Part shown: positions 1-4,936 of the stretch, piece after piece
How the letters are laid out: each line of letters begins with the position of its first letter
Position numbering within the stretch: the first letter of the stretch is position 1
Assembly (NCBI RefSeq): GCF_044373315.1
Contig: NZ_JBILQK010000154.1
Location: 1 to 5,459, forward strand
DNA from: JACDQM01 sp044373315
GTDB taxonomy: Bacteria; Pseudomonadota; Gammaproteobacteria; Burkholderiales; Burkholderiaceae_C
Reading direction: 5' to 3'
DNA: 5,459 bases
Translations under genes and position numbers: made by a program
The notes under the pieces: generated by a model
Databases searched by the model: none
Seen by the model: the letters and a program-made list of their open reading frames with translations, nothing else
Told to the model about the DNA's origin: nothing

Positions 1-457
1 CAGCAGTCGGCCCGCCCGGCTGCGCCGGCCAGGCGATCAGCAGACCGCCGGCGACGATGGCCAGCATGCCCAGAGCGATACGCCTGTCGAAGTTCTCCTT
101 GAAGACGAACCAGGCGAGCAGCGCGGTTAGCACGCCTTCCAGGTTCAGCAGCAGCGAAGCGCTTGAGGCAGGCATGCGCGACAACCCCAGCATCAGCAAG
201 GCCGGCGCCAGCACGCCGCCCGACGCGATGGCGGCCAACAGCCAGCGGCCCTCGCCCGGCGCCAGCTGCACGGCCGGCGCGCGGCTCAGGCGGCGCCAGC
301 ACCACAGGCCCAGGCCCGACCCCAGATAGAGCAAGGCCGCCAGCATCCAGGGGCTGGTCTGTGCCAGCAAAGGCTTGGCCAGCGGTGTGGCCGCGCCGAA
401 CAGCAAGGCGGCCAGTAGCACTGCGGCAACGCCAGGCTCGGGGCGGAAGCGGCGCAT
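1..457 (-). CDS. EamA/DMT-family membrane transporter, N-terminal part (runs off window)
   Basis: This reading frame is open from an ATG at 457-455 to the left edge, giving 152 residues without a stop, so the C-terminal half is missing. About four or five hydrophobic helices are visible: roughly residues 9-32, 37-55, 72-92, 97-119 and 126-144. The first EamA repeat ends in the usual way: a stretch around LNLEGVLTALLAWFVFKE (about 104-121), then a short polar turn and a last helix IALGMLAIVAGGLLIAW. This is typical of the drug/metabolite transporter superfamily, which are inner-membrane proteins of about 280-300 residues with two EamA repeats. The substrate cannot be told from sequence. A GAGG overlapping the stop codon of the upstream methyltransferase gene (469-466) is a plausible but somewhat distant ribosome site. 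The 9-base gap suggests co-transcription with that gene. The family call is secure and the function is not. Confidence 0.9.
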   Translation of the reverse strand, partial: MRRFRPEPGVAAVLLAALLFGAATPLAKPLLAQTSPWMLAALLYLGSGLGLWCWRRLSRAPAVQLAPGEGRWLLAAIASGGVLAPALLMLGLSRMPASSASLLLNLEGVLTALLAWFVFKENFDRRIALGMLAIVAGGLLIAWPAQPGGPTA

Positions 458-466
458 AGGCAGGCC

Positions 467-1105
467 TCAGTGCAGCAGGCAGTGGCAGTAGACGAATTGC
501 TGTACCGCGCCAGACGGCGTTAGGTGCGATTCGCTCAGGTGCTCCACCAACTCGAAGGCGCCGCCGAATTGCGCGTGCAGCGCATCCGGTGCATAGCGCA
601 TCACCGGCAGGCCGCTGCAATGCGTCGGGCCGTCCGGCGCGAAGGCCGCAACGATCACATGGCCGCCGGGCCGCACCGCGCACCGCACCCGTGCCACATA
701 AGCGGCGCGCTGCGCCGGCTCGGTGAGGAAGTGGAACACCGCTCGGTCATGCCAGATGTCCCAAGCCTGCTCGGGCAGCGCGATCTGGGTGATATCACCC
801 TCCAGCCAGCGCACAGCCGCCGCACGCTGCTGCAAGCGCCGTCGCGCCACATCGAGCGCCGCGGCCGAGATATCGAGCACCGCCACCGAAAAAACCTCGG
901 GGGCGGCCAACAGATCGTCGACCAGCGTGGAGGCGCCGCCGCCCACATCGATCACCCGCGCCGCCTGCCCGGCGGCGATGCCGCGGATCAGCGCCAGCGA
1001 CTGCTGCGCATGAGGCTGGAACCAGCTGACCGAATCGGCCGGCTTGTCGCGATAGACGCGTTCCCAATGGTTCTTTGCCGGGTCGGAGGGGCGCGCTTCA
1101 TTCAT
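467..1105 (-). CDS. class I SAM-dependent methyltransferase
   Basis: This is a complete 212-residue protein. The Rossmann-fold motif I is VIDVGGGAST (residues 51-60, the glycine-rich SAM loop). The acidic residue at the end of strand 2 is in AVLDIS (D78). GDI (103-105) fits the adenine-contacting motif, and DIWHDRAVFHFL (116-127) fits motif IV with the following helix. The N-terminus (HWERVYRDKPADSVSWFQPH) and the later CSGLPVMRY (163-171) and LTPSGAVQQFVYC (195-207) segments are characteristic of a small group of stand-alone cytosolic methyltransferases whose substrate is not established. The call is therefore fold-level only. The start is supported by GGAG at 1116-1113, seven bases before the ATG. 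The gene lies 53 bases after the diguanylate cyclase stop and 9 bases before the transporter gene, in the same direction. Confidence 0.9.
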   Translation of the reverse strand: MNEARPSDPAKNHWERVYRDKPADSVSWFQPHAQQSLALIRGIAAGQAARVIDVGGGASTLVDDLLAAPEVFSVAVLDISAAALDVARRRLQQRAAAVRWLEGDITQIALPEQAWDIWHDRAVFHFLTEPAQRAAYVARVRCAVRPGGHVIVAAFAPDGPTHCSGLPVMRYAPDALHAQFGGAFELVEHLSESHLTPSGAVQQFVYCHCLLH

Positions 1106-1112
1106 GCAAGGG

Positions 1113-1116
1113 CTCC
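1113..1116 (-). promoter_or_regulatory. ribosome binding site of the methyltransferase gene
   Basis: Read on the minus strand, GGAG is followed by seven bases and then the ATG at 1105. This fixes the start of the methyltransferase gene. Confidence 0.6.
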
Positions 1117-1158
1117 GTTAGTGAGGACGGCAAGCTGATTGTCGACGCAGGCTGGAAT

Positions 1159-2304
1159 TCATGCCGAACTAATGAAGTCGCGCTCGGTCCAGGCCGCGGA
1201 GTCCGGCGCGTCGCAGACAACGCGATTGCGCCCGCCATGTTTGGCGGCATACAAAGCCTGGTCGGCCGCAGCCACCAGGCGTTCCGCCAGCTTGCCCGGC
1301 GACTGCCCCCCTGGCTCGCCACCCAGCATGGCCAGACCGATGGAGATGGTCAGGCCGATGCCGTCGCCCGAGGCGGCCAGCAAGCGACGCTCGGCGATGC
1401 TGGCGCGGATGCGCTCGGCGATCTCGCGGGCGAAGAAACCCGGCGTGCGCGGCAGCAGCACGACGAACTCCTCGCCGCCGTAGCGGGCGATGGTGTCGCC
1501 AGCGCGCAGCTGGCCGCGGATGGCATCGCCGATGGTGCGCAGCACCTCGTCACCGGTCTGGTGACCATGCGTGTCGTTGATGCGCTTGAAGTGATCGATG
1601 TCCAGGAACATGCAGGCCAGCGGATGCCGGTAGCGCCACGCCTGCGCGATCTCGATGCCGCAGCGGTGCTCGAAATAACGCCGATTGTGAACACCTGTCA
1701 GCATGTCCGTCAGCCCAGCCAGCTTGAGCCGCTCCTGGTTGAGCGCGCTCTCCAGGCAGACCGCCACGATGTCAGACAGGCGCTCCAGAAAGCGGGTGCC
1801 GGAGTCGGCGTCATAGCGCTCCGGGCTGCGGCTGCCGAAATGCAGGCTGCCGATCAACTCGCCATGGCGTGACAGCGGCAGCAGCGCCACCGAAGCCAGC
1901 GGCCCGTCGGCGACATCGAACAGCCCGGTGTGGCTGGCAGCATCGAAGGCGCCGAGCCAGGGACGCGGTTCATCGCCATACAGCGCACGCATCGCAAAGG
2001 CCGACAGGCTCAGATCCAGCCCCGCCAGCAACTGGGCTGAGGGCTCGCGCAGCTCGCTCTCGAGAATGCGGCGAATCTCTTGTTCAGGGTCGACCAGCGT
2101 CAGGGTCACCGCCTCGATGCCGAAGGCCAGCTTGTACTCGCCCAGCAGCAGGCGCAGCAACTCCAGCACCGAAGCAGCGCCGATCAGCCGGTGCTCCAGC
2201 TGCTCGAAGCGACGCATCTTGTCCTCGTTGGCCCGGGCCTCGCGCAGCAAGGCCTCCAGCTGGCGGCGCAGTGCCTGGTTCTCTGCCTGAAGATCACTGA
2301 GCAT
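1159..2304 (-). CDS. diguanylate cyclase (DUF484/GAF-like sensor plus GGDEF domain)
   Basis: This 381-residue cytosolic protein is predicted to make cyclic di-GMP from two GTP. Residues 1-40 are a coiled coil (LQAENQALRRQLEALLREA). Residues about 41-190 resemble a DUF484/GAF-like sensory domain (for example FGIEAVTLTLVDPEQEIRRIL, then SVALLPLSRHGELIGSLHFGS). Residues about 195-365 are the GGDEF domain: DMLTGVHNRRYF (200-211), metal/GTP-binding DIDHFKRINDTHGHQTGD (235-252), and active-site GGEEF (276-280). An RxxD inhibitory site, RAGD (267-270), sits exactly five residues before GGEEF. Both catalysis and product inhibition therefore look intact. No EAL domain or membrane helix is seen. The start is a judgement: the ATG at 2304 begins directly with the coiled coil, as in relatives, but its AAGG is 14 bases away. 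An in-frame GTG at 2400 has a better-spaced AGGGGG (2411-2406). It would add 32 basic, low-complexity residues that match no domain. The signal sensed is unknown. Confidence 0.93.
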   Translation of the reverse strand: MLSDLQAENQALRRQLEALLREARANEDKMRRFEQLEHRLIGAASVLELLRLLLGEYKLAFGIEAVTLTLVDPEQEIRRILESELREPSAQLLAGLDLSLSAFAMRALYGDEPRPWLGAFDAASHTGLFDVADGPLASVALLPLSRHGELIGSLHFGSRSPERYDADSGTRFLERLSDIVAVCLESALNQERLKLAGLTDMLTGVHNRRYFEHRCGIEIAQAWRYRHPLACMFLDIDHFKRINDTHGHQTGDEVLRTIGDAIRGQLRAGDTIARYGGEEFVVLLPRTPGFFAREIAERIRASIAERRLLAASGDGIGLTISIGLAMLGGEPGGQSPGKLAERLVAAADQALYAAKHGGRNRVVCDAPDSAAWTERDFISSA

Positions 2305-2532
2305 CGTGTGTGCCGTCGCCTTCTTTCGTCGCTCGCTTGACCCATGACCCGGTGCGACCGTCAGCTCCTGCCCGTCGGGCTTTGGCACCCGGCCCCGCAC
2401 CTGATCCCCCTACTCGCTCCCAGGGCTGACTGTATCGGCGATTCACAGCGATGCGAGTCGAAACGGCCAGCTTTTGCGCGAACGGGCGCGGCGCCAGCCT
2501 GCGCCCTGACAGCTCATGCAAGTCGATCAGGC

Positions 2533-2560
2533 TTGCAAGAAATTATTGTTTAACGATAAT
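2533..2560 (+). promoter_or_regulatory. sigma70-type promoter of the DUF2975-HTH operon
   Basis: A -35-like TTGCAA (2533-2538) and a -10-like GATAAT (2555-2560; five of six consensus bases) are separated by 16 bases. They lie in the only AT-rich island of the window. Transcription would begin near 2567, leaving a leader of about 25 bases before the ATG at 2592. No start-site data exist here; the call rests on consensus and position. Confidence 0.55.
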
Positions 2561-2561
2561 T
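2541..2561. promoter_or_regulatory. palindromic operator candidate over the promoter
   Basis: Arms AATTATTGTT (2541-2550) and AACGATAATT (2552-2561) are reverse complements except for one base and flank a central T. This forms a 21-base near-perfect palindrome. It covers the spacer and the whole -10 box of the rightward promoter, so a dimer bound there would block polymerase. The most likely binder, by inference, is the Cro/C1-type regulator encoded two genes downstream. Cro/C1 repressors commonly bind such dyads in their own promoters. AT-rich sequence raises the chance of accidental dyads, but ten-base arms with one mismatch are well above casual expectation. Confidence 0.5.
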
Positions 2562-2568
2562 ACTTCAA
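2542..2568 (-). promoter_or_regulatory. possible leftward promoter sharing the palindrome
   Basis: On the minus strand, TTGAAG (2568-2563) and AATAAT (2547-2542) lie 15 bases apart. This could drive the cyclase-methyltransferase-transporter genes with a leader of over 200 bases. The spacing is short and the near-symmetry of the palindrome makes a -10-like match on both strands easy to obtain, so this is tentative. Confidence 0.25.
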
Positions 2569-2591
2569 GTTTTACATAAATTCCAGAGACC

Positions 2592-3152
2592 ATGAGCTCA
2601 GCGCCGACCCCTGACTTTCCAGGTCTTGCACGCATACGGCGGCTGGCGCGCTGCGTGCGCGCCATGTGCTTACTGGGGATGGGCGTCAGCCTGCTGATGC
2701 CATTCGCGCTCTGGCTTCAGCCCGAGTGGCTCAGCCAGGTGGTGCGGCAGGACTGGGGCCTGGGCCAGCAGCCGATACAGCTGGACGCCCGAGCACGTGC
2801 CTTCGGCCTGCTGGCCTGCGCCCTGCCCAGCCTGCTGATGAGCTATCTGCTGTGGCAGCTGTACACGCTGTTCGGCCGCTATGAGCGCGGCGAAGTCTGG
2901 ACGCTGCAATGCGCACTGCGCTTGCGACGGGCTGCGCTGGCGATGACGGCCTTGGCACCCGCCATGCCCTTGGCCAAGACCTTGTCCATCCTGGCGCTGA
3001 CCATGGGGAATCCGCCAGGCCAACGTTTCCTCACCCTGAGCTTCAGTTGGCAGGACTACCTCTGTCTGCTGCTCGGCTTGGTGTTGCTGGCGATCGCCAC
3101 CGTGATGCGCGAAGCGGTGCGCATGGCCGAGGAAAACGCGGAGTTCGTCTGA
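2592..3152 (+). CDS. DUF2975 family four-helix membrane protein
   Basis: This is a 186-residue inner-membrane protein with four hydrophobic segments, at about residues 24-42, 70-94, 113-137 and 155-173. The soluble loop between helices 2 and 3, LFGRYERGEVWTLQCALRLRR (93-113), matches the conserved 'LFxxYxxGExFtxxnvxxLRR' pattern of DUF2975. The C-terminal MREAVRMAEENAEFV also matches the family's typical ending (E..R..EEN...V). DUF2975 proteins are widespread and usually lie next to a small HTH regulator, as here; yoaS/yozG of Bacillus subtilis is the comparable pair. Their role is unknown; a membrane partner of the regulator is a reasonable guess. The start ATG has only a weak AGAG four or more bases upstream, and no other start fits better. 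The stop overlaps the next gene's ATG (TGATG), so translation is probably coupled. Confidence 0.85.
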   Translation: MSSAPTPDFPGLARIRRLARCVRAMCLLGMGVSLLMPFALWLQPEWLSQVVRQDWGLGQQPIQLDARARAFGLLACALPSLLMSYLLWQLYTLFGRYERGEVWTLQCALRLRRAALAMTALAPAMPLAKTLSILALTMGNPPGQRFLTLSFSWQDYLCLLLGLVLLAIATVMREAVRMAEENAEFV

Positions 3153-3397
3153 TGCCCATCATCGTCACCCTGGACGTGATGCTGGCGCGGCGCAAGATGC
3201 GCTCGCGCGAGCTGGCCGAGGCGGTGGGCATGACCGAGGCCAACCTCTCACTTCTGAAATCCGGCAAGGTGCGCGGCGTGCGCTTCGAGACGCTGGCCCG
3301 CATCTGCAAGGTGCTGGACTGCCAGCCCGGCGACCTGCTCCACCATGTGCCGGGTGCCGAGGACGAGGGCGCGCCAGGCGACGCGAGCGACACATGA
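3152..3397 (+). CDS. YozG-like Cro/C1 (XRE) family HTH transcriptional regulator
   Basis: This 81-residue protein is almost wholly one HTH domain. Helix 1 is LDVMLARRKM (7-16). Helix 2 is RELAEAVGM (19-27). The recognition helix is TEANLSLLKSG (28-38). Helix 4 is RFETLARICKVLDC (44-57), followed by the family-typical QPGDLL (58-63). The opening MPIIVTLDVMLARRKM and the 'LDCQPGDLL' ending mark the compact YozG-type subgroup that travels with DUF2975. Residues 64-81 are an acidic tail without a domain. An open frame continues upstream to 2909, but the ATG at 3152 is the natural start: it overlaps the DUF2975 stop by one base, has GGAG at 3140-3143 eight bases before it, and begins at the conserved N-terminus. 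It probably binds the palindrome at 2541-2561 to control its own operon (inference). Confidence 0.9.
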   Translation: MPIIVTLDVMLARRKMRSRELAEAVGMTEANLSLLKSGKVRGVRFETLARICKVLDCQPGDLLHHVPGAEDEGAPGDASDT

Positions 3398-4050
3398 ACG
3401 CCGCCCTGCCGCGACGCAGCGCCACGCGCCGGCTGAGTGGCCTGTCGCTGGTGCTGTTGCTGCATGCCCTTCTGCTGGGCTTGCTGCTGCGCCCGCGTGT
3501 CGATGTGCAGCCTGCCAGCGCCAGCACCCGCGTCGAGCCTGGCTTGCTGCTGCGGCTGCTACCCTTGCCGCCGGCGAAGCCCCGCGCCGGGGACGCTGGC
3601 GAACCGATCACGCGCCAGCCGGTCCGCGCGGCCTCGGTCAGCGGCGCGCCTGCGCCGGCCGAGACGGGGCGCAGGCGCGCCGTAGCGGATCAGCCACCGG
3701 TGCCTGATCCGACCTTCGAGGCCTTGCCAGCGCCGCCAGCCGAGCCATCGCCGGCCCCAGCGGCGAACACTCAAGCCAGTCCGGCCGCTTCTGTTGCTCC
3801 CTTGCTGCTGCATAGCGAAGGCACCCAGCGCGCGATCCGCCAGGCCACGCGCACGCCGCTGTTGTCCGAACGCGCAGTCTCTGCCAGCCAGGAGCCGGGT
3901 CGGCTGAACAGCCAGCAGCGCATGGCGCAGGAGATGGAGCGCGCCGCGCATGGCGATTGCCTGAAAGGCGAATTCACGGGTGCAGGACTGGGCCTTTTAA
4001 GCCTGCCGTTCTGGGCCCTGGCCGAAGCACGTGGCAAGTGCCGGCGCTGA
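3394..4050 (+). CDS. TonB-like single-pass proline-rich envelope protein, function unknown
   Basis: This is a 218-residue protein that I do not recognise by name. A basic N-terminus (RRSATRR) precedes one membrane helix, SLVLLLHALLLGLLL (about 18-32), giving an N-in anchor. Next comes a long Pro/Ala-rich, probably extended periplasmic region (about 36-135), as in TonB. The C-terminus is not a TonB domain. It is a helical stretch (QQRMAQEMERAAHGDCL, 174-190) followed by KGEFTGAGLGLLSLPFWALAEARGKC, a Gly/Leu-rich segment between two cysteines (C189, C216). Similar 'DC...GAGLLxLPFLxxxxxxxxxC' tails occur in uncharacterised proteobacterial envelope proteins (from memory). The ATG overlaps the HTH stop in an ATGA arrangement, so translation is coupled to the regulator. 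The proline-rich part contains two strong inverted repeats (3642-3711). A TonB-type energy transducer is the main alternative, but ExbB/ExbD are absent and the C-terminus does not fit. Confidence 0.75.
   Translation: MNAALPRRSATRRLSGLSLVLLLHALLLGLLLRPRVDVQPASASTRVEPGLLLRLLPLPPAKPRAGDAGEPITRQPVRAASVSGAPAPAETGRRRAVADQPPVPDPTFEALPAPPAEPSPAPAANTQASPAASVAPLLLHSEGTQRAIRQATRTPLLSERAVSASQEPGRLNSQQRMAQEMERAAHGDCLKGEFTGAGLGLLSLPFWALAEARGKCRR
3642..3682. repeat. perfect 15-bp inverted repeat (hairpin) inside the coding region
   Basis: Arms CGGCGCGCCTGCGCC (3642-3656) and GGCGCAGGCGCGCCG (3668-3682) are exact reverse complements around an 11-base loop. The stem is all G/C except for one A/T pair. It lies in the codons for the proline-rich linker of the TonB-like protein (about residues 83-97). 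No T-run follows, so a classical terminator is unlikely. Confidence 0.8.
3686..3711. repeat. 26-base near-perfect palindrome, second hairpin of a tandem pair
   Basis: Outer arms CGGATCAG (3686-3693) and CTGATCCG (3704-3711) enclose CACCGGTG (3695-3702), which is itself palindromic. Only the C/C pair at 3694 and 3703 breaks the dyad. It begins three bases after the 15-bp hairpin and, like it, is within the proline-rich linker codons. Confidence 0.75.
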
Positions 4051-4083
4051 ACCGTCAAGAAACTCCCCCCACCCTCACGAGGC

Positions 4084-4089
4084 AGGAAG
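4084..4089 (+). promoter_or_regulatory. ribosome binding site deciding the start at 4097
   Basis: AGGAAG lies seven bases before the ATG at 4097. It supports that start over the in-frame upstream ATG at 4031, which lies inside the preceding gene and would place 22 polar residues ahead of the signal peptide. Confidence 0.65.
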
Positions 4090-4096
4090 CCAAGCG

Positions 4097-4891
4097 ATGA
4101 TGAAACTCCGTTACCTGTTGCAGCAAGCCAGCCTGGCCTGCCTGAGTGCGCTGATGGCCGGCACAGCGCTGGCCCAAACCGCAGCGCCTACCGAGGCCGC
4201 CGAGGTGCAGAAACTCGATGAGGTCACCGTCGGTCTCGTCAAGGACCCGGCCATGCTGCCCTACGCCCGCATGAACGAACTCCTCGGCCAGCTGGCCCGG
4301 GTCGGCCAGGGCCTGTTCCGCATGGACTTCAAGCTCAGCGCCAAGGACCCGGCGCGGCCGCTGCAATCGCCGAAGCTGGCCGTTCTGACCGACGAGCGCA
4401 ACCTGCCCATCAAGCCGGACGCCGAGGGCCGCTTCGAGCTGCCCGTGTTGCCGACCGCCGAAGCCAAGACGGCCGAACTGGCCACCAATCAGCCCAAGGG
4501 CAGCCTGGCGATCACCGGTCAGCTGCACCTGACCGTGCCGGCCGACAAGCTGGACATGGCCACCGTGCGCCGTGTGATGGCCGTCGCCAAGCAGGCGCGC
4601 AACGAGCTGCTGCCTTGGTATCTGCGCTGGCTGTTTCCGCAGGTCGGCGGCGTGCGCGTCTGCAGCACCCAGCCTCGATGGGAGCTGGAGTGGCGCGAAG
4701 CCGGTCAATTGCTGAGCGTTCCGCTGAGCGCCGACGCCAAAGATCGCGATCCCAATGCGCCCGCCGGCAAGCCCGGCAATCCTTGCGCCACGCTCACCGG
4801 CGAAGAAAGCTGGCCCGATGCGGCGCGTCTGGTGGCACCGGCCGATGCACGCCTCAGCGTGCGGCTGGCCCGCAGCCGCCAGGGTTCATGA
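4097..4891 (+). CDS. exported (periplasmic) protein of unknown function
   Basis: This is a 264-residue protein. MMKLRYLLQQASLACLSALMAGTALA is a typical Sec signal peptide with likely cleavage after A26 (ALA|QT). No lipobox cysteine is present at the cleavage site. The mature part has no domain I can name. A helical segment (PAMLPYARMNELLGQLARVGQGLF, about 51-74) is followed by probable beta-rich sequence. That sequence includes LPIKPDAEGRFELPVLPTAEAKTAEL (about 103-128), then NQPKGSLAITGQLHLTVP, reminiscent of uncharacterised periplasmic proteins with a 'PY..M....F...L...LPL..DG.F.LP' layout. Two cysteines in the mature chain (C189, C230) could form a disulfide. The gene lies 46 bases after the TonB-like gene with no terminator between, so it may be the last gene of the DUF2975-HTH operon. 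A second ATG directly follows the first (4100) and is an equally possible start. Confidence 0.75.
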   Translation: MMKLRYLLQQASLACLSALMAGTALAQTAAPTEAAEVQKLDEVTVGLVKDPAMLPYARMNELLGQLARVGQGLFRMDFKLSAKDPARPLQSPKLAVLTDERNLPIKPDAEGRFELPVLPTAEAKTAELATNQPKGSLAITGQLHLTVPADKLDMATVRRVMAVAKQARNELLPWYLRWLFPQVGGVRVCSTQPRWELEWREAGQLLSVPLSADAKDRDPNAPAGKPGNPCATLTGEESWPDAARLVAPADARLSVRLARSRQGS

Positions 4892-4936
4892 GACACATCG
4901 CCGCAAACAAAGTCTCCGAAGTTCGGGCCTTGCCAC
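4892..4936. other. convergent intergenic gap
   Basis: These 45 bases separate two converging genes. The only symmetry is CCGAA-G-TTCGG (4916-4926), whose loop is too short and which has no T-run. No convincing terminator is seen. Confidence 0.5.

Larger units (their letters stand above)
2305..2591. other. divergent intergenic region
   Basis: These 287 bases separate the leftward cyclase gene from the rightward DUF2975 operon. The left 235 bases are GC-rich and show no convincing gene. The possible 32-codon upstream extension of the cyclase lies here (2305-2400). There is a weak GGGCGC/GCGCCC inverted repeat (2484-2489 with 2501-2506). The last 50 bases (about 2541-2590) turn sharply AT-rich and contain the promoter and palindrome annotated separately. 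Confidence 0.7.

Noticed and set aside
524..1138. Plus-strand open frame of 204 codons
   Set aside because: It is antisense to the methyltransferase gene, and its Arg/His-rich product is typical of a GC-driven shadow frame.
1075..1872. Plus-strand open frame of 265 codons
   Set aside because: It is antisense to the GGDEF domain, whose motifs are unmistakable. Its product has no recognisable domain and the frame is explained by high GC.
2439..2460. Imperfect 22-base palindrome (CGATTC...GAGTCG) as an operator
   Set aside because: Only 8 of 11 pairs match, and it does not overlap a convincing promoter.
2484..2506. GGGCGC/GCGCCC inverted repeat as a terminator
   Set aside because: The stem is only six bases, no T-run follows, and no gene ends nearby.
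2517..2537. TGCAAG...CTTGCA inverted repeat next to the -35 box
   Set aside because: Six-base arms with a nine-base gap are common by chance. It could be a second operator half, but nothing beyond position supports it.
2909..3151. N-terminal extension of the HTH protein
   Set aside because: The frame is open, but it lies within the DUF2975 gene and encodes no domain. The ATG at 3152 has a ribosome site and matches the family N-terminus.
3394..4050. Naming the proline-rich protein TonB
   Set aside because: The anchor and proline-rich region fit, but the C-terminal TonB fold motif is absent and no ExbB/ExbD or receptor gene is adjacent.
4055..4708. Minus-strand open frame of 217 codons
   Set aside because: It is antisense to the signal-peptide protein. 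The product is low-complexity (Gln/Gly/Leu/His-rich) and the start has no clear ribosome site.
4916..4926. CCGAA-G-TTCGG as a bidirectional terminator between convergent genes
   Set aside because: The loop would be one to three bases, the stem is short, and no T-run is present on either strand.
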